Shown one piece after another: positions 15,955-23,517 of a stretch of 64,000 bases of DNA. Origin of the DNA: CAUZIZ01 sp965218775. GTDB lineage: Bacteria; Acidobacteriota; UBA6911; RPQK01; JAJDTT01. The notes under the pieces are model-generated. The model was not told where the DNA came from. It saw only the letters and a list, made by a program, of their open reading frames with translations, and did no database searches. The number at the start of each line of letters is the position of its first letter. The stretch's first letter is position 1. The stretch lies in NCBI GenBank assembly GCA_965218775.1, contig CBDCLS010000006.1, positions 2,232,001-2,296,000 of the forward strand, given 5' to 3'. Position numbers and translations under genes: made by a program.

Positions 15955-18519
15955 TTACCGTGAGCCCGACTTCACGGGAAGGGGGGACCCCAGTGTATCT
16001 CCATTCGCCTTGAAGCCGTTGCCATCCACATGCACGAAGATCGGATTGGAGATGGCCGCGGGTTTGGCGTCTTTGAGCACCGGGCCAACTACCGGTCCCA
16101 GGGTAGACTTCTCGCCGACGGCGGCGACGATGATGTGGGCATCGCCTTCCAGGTCGAGAGGGATCGTGCGACTGAACTTGACGACATCCTCCCCGAAGGA
16201 GCCGGGATGAGTCCAGCGAGTGAAGTTCAGAGACTCTTCTGGCCGACCGTTGACCAGCACCTGGACCCGGTCCACATCCAGCCAGTTGGCGCACTGGACT
16301 CGCACGTTCAGCAGCCCCTGACCATCTGGCAGGTCGAGATCGGCGCCTGGTCCTACCGCCGGTTGGCCATCTGAGCTACGGGGCGAGAGGGAGACTTCCA
16401 TGAAGGGCCCGTTGGTCATCACCAGGTGTCCTCCTTCGGCTGCCCGTACGATATCCAGTGGCTTGATCTTGGCTGGATCGTCGGTGGGGGAACGCAGGTA
16501 ATTGCGTATCCAGCCGCTCCCATGGAAGTTGTAGTGGGAGTCGGTGTTGACCACCCCCGGTATGCGATGGCCTTGGTTCAGGAGCTGCAGCCAGTTGAAG
16601 ATCCGGTTGTTGAGGGTGTGGTTCCGGTACTCGAAGGTCGGCGGCAGCGCGAGGGTGTCGGCGCCATGTCCCCGGTAGGCGCCTACGTAGTGGGGGTGTA
16701 CTTCGAGGACGTCGATGTACTGGAACATGCCGCTGATCCCACCGTCCCGCTCTCCGTCGGCGTCCCGGTCGAAGAACATCTCTCCCAGGTCGGGATGGTT
16801 CACCTGGACCAGCTTCTCCGACTCGTCGTCCCAGAGGGCCAGCCTGCGGATCTGCTCGGCCGGGTCCTCGTGAGTCACGGGTCCTCCGTAGTCCTGAGTC
16901 CTGGGTTTGAGGATGATGGGAAAGGCGTTCTGGTGGTTCAGGCTTCCGGGGCTGCCTGTCAGTTCGATCCCGACTGTGGTTCCCAGCAGATGCTCGGCCT
17001 TCAGCTGCTTCAGATGGGGGGTGTAGCTGGAGAGGCGGTTATGCTCGGTGCAGGGGGCAAATTCGATGTGCTCGGCCAGAATGTTGAGGACCCGGCCCAA
17101 CTGGCTGGAGGTATTGTCTCCCGAGGGACTGGAGTGGCTGTGGAAGTCGGCACTGACCCAGCCTGTGGTCTGAACCACCCGCTTCAATGTGGCCTCCAGA
17201 CTCACGTCCCTGGAAGGAGCAACCTCGAGATCCCGGTAGACCGCATCGTACTCCGGGCCGTGGCTGATCAGAACCCGATAGCGTCCGGCCGGCAGCACCT
17301 GGGTCCAGCGCCCGTTGGCAGAGTAGTAGAGATTTCCCACCCCATGGGTCCCACTGTCCGGTCCGAAAACGGGATCAGGCGTCCCATCGATGCCGTGAAA
17401 CTCCACCTTGCAGGGAATCGGACCTCCCTTTTCGTCCTGGATCCTGGCACGCACCCGGGCGGCCCTGGGGAGCGAAACGCTCACGATCGGGGCTTTGCCG
17501 CCTCGTGAAGGGATGATGACCTGGGTCTGTTGATCGCCACGACCCAGCGATTCGATCTCGGCTCGATAGGTGCCAGGAGGGAGGCGCAGCATCAGGTTGC
17601 CCCGTGAGTCACATCGCCCATGACCCATGGGTTCGCTGCCCGAGAAGATCCGGATGTCGGCCACGGCGACCCCTTCCCCACCTTCCTCGCGAATCTCGAT
17701 CATGGCAGATCCCAGTGGCAGGCCCTGGATCTGCCGGGAGATGGCGTGCAGGTTCAGCAGGTTGCGTGCCGGAAAGATTCGTCTGATCAGGGTCTGCTTC
17801 TCTCCAGGCGCCAGATCCCATCTATCTCTTCCTTCAATCTCAAAGCGCACCTCGGATACCCTGTTTCCTGTGTCTCCCTGGCTGTGGATCCTGCCAGCGT
17901 CAGGGAGAATCCCGTAGGCCTGGCCAAACCACTTGTCGTACACCCAGAAGAGTTCGTGCTCGCCATCGGAGGTCTTCTCGAAGGTGTACTCGGCGCGCAG
18001 CTGGTCCAAAAGCTCCACTGTCAGCACTCTGTTGCTGATGTTGGTGTAAACGCTCTCCACCAGAACGAACGGGGAGTCCTCCGCCAGACGATAGGTCACC
18101 TCCGCCCGGGGCCGGTCGACTCCGCCGCTTGCCGTCACTCTCAGGGCCACTTCGTTGCTGCCAGCCTGGACGATCTCCCCCTGCCGGTAGGGGAACTGTT
18201 GTCCGTCGGGATAATAGGCGACCAGCTGATCATTCTGGTCCTCCGGGACCTGGCCTCGAACGGTCAGGTCGATGATTCCCCCAGCCACGTTGCGTGCTCC
18301 CACATTGGCGTTTCTGCCGGAGATGGGACGGGCGATTACGGCGACCAAATGCCGGTTGCGGATCACGTAGTCGCCATAGATGGCATCGACCTCCTTGCCC
18401 TGGGGAACGAAGCTGTCCCAGTTCTCAGAGTTCAACTGGACGACCTCGGCTGCCTCGGCGGGTGCCACCAGACAGAGGTAGAAGAACAGGATTGCCGGGA
18501 GTATCAGATAGGGGTTCAT
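15955..18519 (-). CDS. Exported CehA/McbA-type PHP metallohydrolase
   Basis: 854 residues, AGGAGA ribosome binding site, with an N-terminal signal peptide ending near APAEA. The first ~430 residues are beta-rich, including carboxypeptidase-regulatory-like modules (MLRLPPGTYRAEI, RWTQVLPAGRYRVLI). The C-terminal half is a PHP-type metal-binding fold: GWVSADFHSHSSPSGDN (metal-binding HSHS), CTEHNRLS, QVNHPDLGE and GVVNTDSHYN. Relatives include phosphoesterase-like and carbaryl-hydrolase CehA-type enzymes. It lies 30 bp downstream of a PhoD-family phosphatase on the same strand, so the two probably form one operon for extracellular phosphoester or ester use. The substrate is unknown. Confidence 0.85.
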   Translation of the reverse strand: MNPYLILPAILFFYLCLVAPAEAAEVVQLNSENWDSFVPQGKEVDAIYGDYVIRNRHLVAVIARPISGRNANVGARNVAGGIIDLTVRGQVPEDQNDQLVAYYPDGQQFPYRQGEIVQAGSNEVALRVTASGGVDRPRAEVTYRLAEDSPFVLVESVYTNISNRVLTVELLDQLRAEYTFEKTSDGEHELFWVYDKWFGQAYGILPDAGRIHSQGDTGNRVSEVRFEIEGRDRWDLAPGEKQTLIRRIFPARNLLNLHAISRQIQGLPLGSAMIEIREEGGEGVAVADIRIFSGSEPMGHGRCDSRGNLMLRLPPGTYRAEIESLGRGDQQTQVIIPSRGGKAPIVSVSLPRAARVRARIQDEKGGPIPCKVEFHGIDGTPDPVFGPDSGTHGVGNLYYSANGRWTQVLPAGRYRVLISHGPEYDAVYRDLEVAPSRDVSLEATLKRVVQTTGWVSADFHSHSSPSGDNTSSQLGRVLNILAEHIEFAPCTEHNRLSSYTPHLKQLKAEHLLGTTVGIELTGSPGSLNHQNAFPIILKPRTQDYGGPVTHEDPAEQIRRLALWDDESEKLVQVNHPDLGEMFFDRDADGERDGGISGMFQYIDVLEVHPHYVGAYRGHGADTLALPPTFEYRNHTLNNRIFNWLQLLNQGHRIPGVVNTDSHYNFHGSGWIRNYLRSPTDDPAKIKPLDIVRAAEGGHLVMTNGPFMEVSLSPRSSDGQPAVGPGADLDLPDGQGLLNVRVQCANWLDVDRVQVLVNGRPEESLNFTRWTHPGSFGEDVVKFSRTIPLDLEGDAHIIVAAVGEKSTLGPVVGPVLKDAKPAAISNPIFVHVDGNGFKANGDTLGSPLPVKSGSR

Positions 18520-18549
18520 AGGCTTCTCCTGGAGGATGCCGAGGTGGAT

Positions 18550-19968
18550 TCAGCACTCCGGCCTCGGCAAGTCAAATTGCTTCCATCCTGGCGTCAAATG
18601 TTGCTCGGTCAATCGGAAATCGATCTGGGCCTGGCCGTGTTGATCGATCACCTGAAGGCTCACTGTTCGGTGGCCCTTGGTACCGGCGAATCGGAGCAGG
18701 CCGAAGTTCTCGCCCCGGTACTCTTTCTGCGCGAACTGGTGAAATCGGGCCTTGCTCGCGGTGCCTTTGGAAAAGGCAGTTTCGAAGCCAGCATTCGAAC
18801 TGATCAGCTCATAGAGAGGGTAGGAATCCCGGCGGTAGAGGCGGTTCAGACTGCCGATGTGCCAGTCTCCTGCCACCACCAGGACTCCAGTTATTCCCTC
18901 CTGGGAGAGCCAGTTCAGGAACGCATCCCGTTCGTCGCCGAAGTTGGCCCAGTGCTCACCTGGAGTCTGACGGTCCACCAAGAGGGTACCGCCACTGACG
19001 AGGATCTTGAAGGTAGCGTTGCTGCTCTTGAGACCACTCTTCAACCACTCGATCTGGTCTGGTCCCAGCATCTGCTTTCGATCGGGAGCATGGTTGGGGT
19101 CCCGGTAGGTGCGATCATCCAGCAGAAAGAACTCGGCGTCCGCGATCTGAAAAGAGGTGAAGATTCCTGGTACCTTCGGCAGTCCGGCTGAGGGATTGGG
19201 GAAGTATTTCTTGAAGAGCGAGAGACTGAGCTGACGCCAGCGAAAGCTTCGATCAGAATCGTTTGGACCATAGTCGTGGTCGTTCCAGATCCCGTAGGTC
19301 GGAGTCGTGGCCAGCAGAGTCCGCAGGCCCGTGAGATCCCTCAAGTTGCGGTGCGAACGAGCCATGACGAAACTCGCCACCTGCTCGCTGATCTCGTAGG
19401 CCTGCTCGAAGATTGGCATGTAGTTGTTATCGCCGAGCAGAAGGAGCGCGTTGGGTCGGTACCTCGCTACTTGATTCCAGATCGGATGAACCGGGAGGTG
19501 AGCCGGGTACATGCAGGATGCGGTTGCGACCGAGAACTCAACCAGCTGATCCGGCGGATCCCCCTCCAGGATCGTGGGCGGCATCAAGCCAAAAGCCTGT
19601 GGACTCTGAGCCCGCATCGGCCTCCCGTCGATCTCCAGCTCGTAGTAGACCAGCCAGCCCGGTTTCAGATCCTCCAGCTCCACGACTCCGGTGTGAGGAG
19701 CGCTGTCTGAGGTTCGACCCTGGGCGATCCCTTTCACCACCGGCCGGCGCAAGAAGCGTTGGTAGTTCTGCTGGGGGTCCAACCAGTAGCTCACTTTCAC
19801 CGCAGCAGGAGCGTCGGTTTCGATCCAGATCCTGGCCGTGGTGGTGGTGCTGTGGCCGACCATGGGGCCACTCAGCAATTCAGCCGCCTGCAGCGGAGGG
19901 TAAGTGAGGATGACACTCGCGCAGAAAAGTACGGTATAAGCGTTGCAGCGCATGAGAATCCAGAGCAC
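18550..19968 (-). CDS. Exported PhoD-like phosphodiesterase/phosphatase
   Basis: 472 residues with an N-terminal hydrophobic export signal (VLFCASVILTYPPLQA); the start could also be the internal ATG at residue 7. An N-terminal Fn3-like PhoD domain (GPMVGHSTTTTARIW) is followed by a metallophosphatase core: GDNNYM, IWNDHDYGPNDSD, VSGGTLL and VVAGDWHIGSL. The N-D-H-D-Y-G-P-N-D run is diagnostic of the PhoD superfamily, whose members hydrolyse phosphodi- or mono-esters with Fe/Ca. The Cys of ASCMYP sits where PhoD has its iron-ligand Cys. It is probably co-transcribed with the PHP hydrolase downstream. Confidence 0.88.
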   Translation of the reverse strand: MLWILMRCNAYTVLFCASVILTYPPLQAAELLSGPMVGHSTTTTARIWIETDAPAAVKVSYWLDPQQNYQRFLRRPVVKGIAQGRTSDSAPHTGVVELEDLKPGWLVYYELEIDGRPMRAQSPQAFGLMPPTILEGDPPDQLVEFSVATASCMYPAHLPVHPIWNQVARYRPNALLLLGDNNYMPIFEQAYEISEQVASFVMARSHRNLRDLTGLRTLLATTPTYGIWNDHDYGPNDSDRSFRWRQLSLSLFKKYFPNPSAGLPKVPGIFTSFQIADAEFFLLDDRTYRDPNHAPDRKQMLGPDQIEWLKSGLKSSNATFKILVSGGTLLVDRQTPGEHWANFGDERDAFLNWLSQEGITGVLVVAGDWHIGSLNRLYRRDSYPLYELISSNAGFETAFSKGTASKARFHQFAQKEYRGENFGLLRFAGTKGHRTVSLQVIDQHGQAQIDFRLTEQHLTPGWKQFDLPRPEC

Positions 19969-20051
19969 GGGAAGGCGGCCAGTGTAGTCGGAAAATGTTT
20001 AGATCGCAAGAAGAATCGATGAATAAGTTGATTCCGACAGGAGAAGGCTAG

Positions 20052-20261
20052 TCACTGCTCCCGGCGCCAGTCGGAGCAGCGCAGGCGGGCAAATCCGTGA
20101 CGAAGGATCCCACATTGGAGGAAACGCTCGACGCTCCTCTCCACCACCGGACGCCAGGGCCCATACTCTCTTTCGTAGAAGTAGGGGTAAGCCTCCTGGA
20201 ACTCCTCCCAGTAGTCTTCCAGACACTGGTAGAAGGCGGTGTGCTCCGGATGACGGGGCGG
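20052..20261 (-). pseudogene. IS91-family transposase, N-terminal zinc-domain fragment
   Basis: The minus frame ending at 20052 reads RHPEHTAFYQCLEDYWEEF, then VVERSVERFLQCGILRHGFARLRC. This fits the transposase zinc-binding domain found at the start of IS91-type HUH transposases (HPE...L...CGIL.HGF.R..C..C). The expected last Cys of the motif is Trp (CSDWRRE) and a stop follows at once. There is no start codon and no catalytic domain. It is a remnant only. Confidence 0.68.
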
Positions 20262-20402
20262 TTAGTTAGGTGCCAGCGAGAGGCATGCTCTACCGGAAAA
20301 CCTTTGCCGGGGCGAATCTACGAGGTTCAAACAGGATCATGACCTCTGGCTCTGGAGTTCCTTCGACGTTTCCGCGGACAATTTGAATGTCCGCTTCTAG
20401 GC

Positions 20403-20541
20403 GAGGCTGTGTGAAAAGTCATTCATGATTTCGGATTTGAAATTTTGACTTCATAGGATCGCGTGTAAGCCACGATCTCCGTCGTAGGAAGGGTAAAGAG
20501 ACCCCTAAATCAAAGAGGTTTTGGACTTTTCACACAGCCTC
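20403..20541. mobile_element. MITE-like element, family A copy 2
   Basis: Perfect 18-bp terminal inverted repeats, GAGGCTGTGTGAAAAGTC (20403-20420) and GACTTTTCACACAGCCTC (20524-20541), around about 103 bp of non-coding DNA. The termini match the element at 8063-8244 with one or two differences. The right flank AGGCGAAAGCGGCCG is the reverse complement of the left flank of copy 1, so the repeated unit extends beyond the 18 bp. Confidence 0.75.
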
Positions 20542-20611
20542 AGGCGAAAGCGGCCGATCAGAGGCAATCTATTCTGACACTGTTTGTACGGTCAGATCTG
20601 CGCTACTAAAC

Positions 20612-20737
20612 GTGATTACGCTTCTCGCTTTCGCACTTCTGATCTACCTCCTGACCAGCGATTTCCTTGCAACCAATCGGTGCCTTGACCGGGGTGGCAC
20701 CTGGAATTACGAAACGAGTACTTCTGGCGAAACCTGA
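20612..20737 (+). CDS. Possible 41-residue membrane-anchored small protein
   Basis: Starting at GTG 20612 the frame encodes a single hydrophobic segment (ITLLAFALLIYLL) and a short outer tail NRCLDRGGTWNYETSTSG. The C-L-D-x-G-G-x-W-N-Y-E pattern occurs in many tiny exported proteins of unknown role, usually with a second Cys at the end (here Ser). No strong ribosome binding site is visible. It lies directly after the TIR element in an otherwise gene-poor stretch. It could be a relic. Confidence 0.42.
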   Translation: MITLLAFALLIYLLTSDFLATNRCLDRGGTWNYETSTSGET

Positions 20738-21386
20738 TCTTTCCCAGATGTGAATGCGCGATTCTTTACAATCGCCCGGAACAGTGTCTCACGAATGTCT
20801 CCCACTACTGCGGTTCCTGGCCTTTCCTAATCTTGGTCTTCTGATTGGCGGAAAACCCGGATAACTGTGGGCAAGAATGGCCCTATTTATTTCACCGAGC
20901 TTAAATTTATGGTAAGAATCACAAAATCAACACCTTACAGGCGGACAACAAGTGGCTAGAAACGCCGGAACAGCAGGTAAGCAGCTATCAGCAAGTATGT
21001 ACCAGCGCCAAGGACGACCTGTTACAATCTTAACCTACTAGCCAGAGACGAAGCGCGCTTGTTTCCGATGGGGTATCGCTCCGAGAACCAATCGAGGCCT
21101 ATTTCTGACAAGAATTTTTGCCTGATGGGTCCCCTATATAGGCGCCAGCCCCCAGGGGGTGGGCATGCCCTGGTTGCTGGTTATGCCCATGGGTCATTGT
21201 GTCAGTTTTTGTGTCAATGAAGTGGGATTTAGCACATGGAGACGCTTGTGCCAGATTTGTGCCAACTTTCAGTAGAGACTATAGAAATCAAGCAGCCTCG
21301 GTAGAAATATGCGACGAAGGCCCACTAGGTTCAGAGAGTCTTCTTTTTCAGTAGGATAGGGTGAAAACCGCATGGGTTAAGAAGGA
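20738..21386. other. Gene-poor stretch with phased octamers before tRNA-Glu
   Basis: About 650 bp with no convincing coding frame. Four direct octamers TTGTGYCA lie at 21197, 21209, 21246 and 21257. They sit about 120-190 bp beyond the 3' end of tRNA-Glu, where arm-type sites of tRNA-targeting integrases are expected. No integrase gene remains. Confidence 0.45.
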
Positions 21387-21461
21387 CGTCCCCAACGGGA
21401 TTTGAACCCGTGTTGCCGCCGTGAAAGGGCGGTGTCCTAGGCCAGGCTAGACGATGGGGAC
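21387..21461 (-). tRNA. tRNA-Glu (UUC)
   Basis: The minus strand folds as a complete tRNA: acceptor GTCCCCA/TGGGGAC, D-arm, anticodon stem CCGCC/GGCGG with loop CTTTCAC (anticodon TTC), a short variable region, and T-arm ACGGG-TTCAAAT-CCCGT. The CCA end is not encoded. Its 3' end faces the gene-poor region that holds the phased octamers. Confidence 0.95.
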
Positions 21462-21546
21462 GCCGAATTGAAGGGGCATTCTAGCATCGGGCTCAGGTCG
21501 ATGTCCATCGCGGTGAACGCCCCCTCAGGCCCTGGGCGGACACCTC

Positions 21547-21738
21547 TCAGAGCTCTTCCCCGCTAGACCTTGAGGCTATTGGCACTCCGCAGATTCGACA
21601 GTGAGTCCTGCGCTTTGCGTTGAGGGCTTCACACTCGCTACAGCGGTTGTACATGGCCCGCGCGAATAGGTGGGTGGCGAGAGCGCTGCCCCCCAGAATT
21701 GCTACGACTACGAGACCGCCGAGAACAGCATCTCCCAC
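21547..21738 (-). CDS. Small membrane protein with C-terminal zinc ribbon
   Basis: 63 residues from GTG 21738, three bases after the stop of the CbiX-like gene, so translational coupling is likely. Residues 3-30 form one transmembrane helix. Two Cys pairs follow, CSEC (33-36) and CRIC (47-50), with basic residues between (NAKRRTH), a minimal zinc ribbon. Function unknown. The tight linkage suggests it works with, or is produced together with, the upstream exported protein. Confidence 0.65.
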   Translation of the reverse strand: MGDAVLGGLVVVAILGGSALATHLFARAMYNRCSECEALNAKRRTHCRICGVPIASRSSGEEL

Positions 21739-21741
21739 CTG

Positions 21742-22779
21742 TCAGGGCCTCGCAGTGGCGGCCAAGGAATCGGTGGATCGCAGCGTGGATCCGGTCGCAC
21801 TGGCAGCGGGCACGATGGGATTGGACCAACCCGCCCTGGAGAAACAGTCAGATGCCTGCTCCTTGATCCATTCGGTGACGTTCGGATGGGGCAGCAGGCC
21901 TTGCCCAGTGGCGACATGGTCGAGCCCCTCCAATACCCGGCCGTAGGGTCCAAAACCGAATACGCGAAAGGGAACGACCAGCACTCGACCGTGCCGGCCC
22001 TGGGTCTCTACAAAGGCCCGGATTCGAGCCTCGGCAGACACTCGCTTGTCTTCCCAATCCTCGCGAAGGGTCTCCACTTTTATTTGACGGTAGCGGTCCA
22101 GTCCGGGCACCCCCTGAACCAAGGCTTCCAGCTTCGAGATCCAGCGCCGATTACGTCCATCGTCTCCTTCACCATGTGCCAGGATAAGGACCGACTCCGC
22201 CTCCGGCCGCTGGCTCAAGTCGTGGATCCTCGTCTTCAAGATTTCGCCGATCAGCGCCGAATCGTAGAGCCCATCCTGATTGAGCACCACCTGGGCCTTC
22301 AACTCGACCGGTGGAGGCGGATCGCTTGCCCCTTCGACCCTGACCGGTGCTCGTCCATCTGAGCGGGCGGAAACGTGATGGCTCGCATGGGGAGACTCAG
22401 AGGGATCCGTCTGAGGATCGTGATGTAGAAAGAAAGGTGGCGGATCCGGCCGGAGCCTCAGGAGATACTGGGTCTGATGCAGGAACGACTCGGGTGAAAC
22501 AAAGATTCTCACCACGGCAATCCGCTTGACACCCCTTCGCTCCAAGCGCTTTACCGCCAACTCCAGACTGCGACGCTGGGCCATACCGAAGGCAATCTCG
22601 ACCGGGCAAAGTCGTCCCGCCGGTTCGACCGCCTCTGTAACTGCTCGATTCCACTCGGGGTCTCCCCCATGAGCCATTACGAGAACGCCGACCTCTTGAG
22701 GCTTCTCCGAACAATCGCTCCCAAGCAAAACCGCATTTAGAAGAAGATTCAGGACAACCAAGCAAGCCAGATTTTGCAT
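21742..22779 (-). CDS. Exported two-lobe CbiX/sirohydrochlorin-chelatase-like protein
   Basis: I start at ATG 22779 (MQNLACLVVLNLLLNAVLLG), which opens with a signal peptide; the 17 codons upstream do not fit one. The 345-residue protein has two lobes that each match the CbiX chelatase pattern: VLVMAHGGDPEWN (N-lobe, metal-binding His) and VLILAHGEGDDGRN (C-lobe). The linker contains a His/Pro-rich segment (FFLHHD, HASHHV). CbiX proteins insert Co or Fe into sirohydrochlorin in the cytosol, so an exported version is unlikely to do that. Metal handling or binding at the surface is a more likely role (inference). It is divergent from a ferredoxin gene. Confidence 0.72.
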   Translation of the reverse strand: MQNLACLVVLNLLLNAVLLGSDCSEKPQEVGVLVMAHGGDPEWNRAVTEAVEPAGRLCPVEIAFGMAQRRSLELAVKRLERRGVKRIAVVRIFVSPESFLHQTQYLLRLRPDPPPFFLHHDPQTDPSESPHASHHVSARSDGRAPVRVEGASDPPPPVELKAQVVLNQDGLYDSALIGEILKTRIHDLSQRPEAESVLILAHGEGDDGRNRRWISKLEALVQGVPGLDRYRQIKVETLREDWEDKRVSAEARIRAFVETQGRHGRVLVVPFRVFGFGPYGRVLEGLDHVATGQGLLPHPNVTEWIKEQASDCFSRAGWSNPIVPAASATGSTLRSTDSLAATARP

Positions 22780-22911
22780 CGTTTCGTCTCTCGAATAGAC
22801 GAGTTTGGAGCAACTTTTCGCAGAATGCAACTTTCCGTGACTGTCTGTATTGCCCGAGGTCGGTGGTCCTTGCTAGAATGACTCCCGGTCAATTTACGGA
22901 CAAGGAGGAGT
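22780..22911. promoter_or_regulatory. Divergent promoter region
   Basis: A 132-bp interval between two divergent genes (CbiX-like and ferredoxin). It must carry promoters in both directions. No box is clear enough to mark individually. Confidence 0.4.
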
Positions 22912-23277
22912 ATGACTTATATAGTTACGGAACGATGTGTCGCCAACCGCTATACTGATTGTGTTGCCGACTGCCCAGTCGACTGTTTTTACGAGATTCA
23001 AGATCCTCACATGCTCATCATCAATCCTGACGAATGCATCGATTGCGATGCCTGCGTCTCCCTTTGCCCGGTGAATGCGATTTATCCGGATGGTGAGCTT
23101 CCCGACGAGTTCGAAGAGTGGACTGACAAGAACGACGTGGAACTCTGCACCGACGACAACAGGATCACTGAGACGGTTGGAGCTTTGGACGGTTCCAAGC
23201 CGATTGAAGACGTCAAACAGGCAGAAGAGGAAAAGTATGGAGCGGTCGTCGCAGACCCATCAAGTGCAGCCCACTGA
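22912..23277 (+). CDS. 7Fe/8Fe-type ferredoxin
   Basis: 121 residues, strong ribosome binding site (AAGGAGGAG). The N-terminus carries a bacterial dicluster ferredoxin: CVANRYTDCVADCPVDCFYE, then CIDCDACVSLCPVNAI, giving two cysteine sets for [4Fe-4S]/[3Fe-4S] clusters as in FdxA. The second motif (CxxCxxCxxxCP) is complete. The C-terminal half is an acidic extension (ELPDEFEEW, DVKQAEEEKYG). It acts as a soluble electron carrier. No partner oxidoreductase is adjacent. Confidence 0.88.
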   Translation: MTYIVTERCVANRYTDCVADCPVDCFYEIQDPHMLIINPDECIDCDACVSLCPVNAIYPDGELPDEFEEWTDKNDVELCTDDNRITETVGALDGSKPIEDVKQAEEEKYGAVVADPSSAAH

Positions 23278-23517
23278 TCGGTAGTTTCGGAGTCGCGGCG
23301 ACTGTTTTCCTACTTCCGGCTCTGACAACAAGTCTCTCCTATCCGATTCAGGCGGACTATGAGAGATGTCCTCCTGAGTTCCCAGAGAGTTTTCAATGGG
23401 TTTCGCCTGCCCCAAAAGTGGCTGCGTCATGGCCGCTACCGACCTGCACAAAGAATGCCCCGGAGCGCGGCATCGAGACTGCCGCATCCGTTTTCAAGCC
23501 TTCGATAGGAACCCCTC

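Noticed and set aside
16426..17508. A 360-residue plus-strand open frame.
   Set aside because: Antisense shadow of the PHP-hydrolase gene; Val/Gly-rich without domain signals.
17620..19191. A 523-residue plus-strand open frame.
   Set aside because: It lies antisense across two well-supported minus-strand genes (PHP hydrolase and PhoD), has no motifs and follows codon bias of the true strand.
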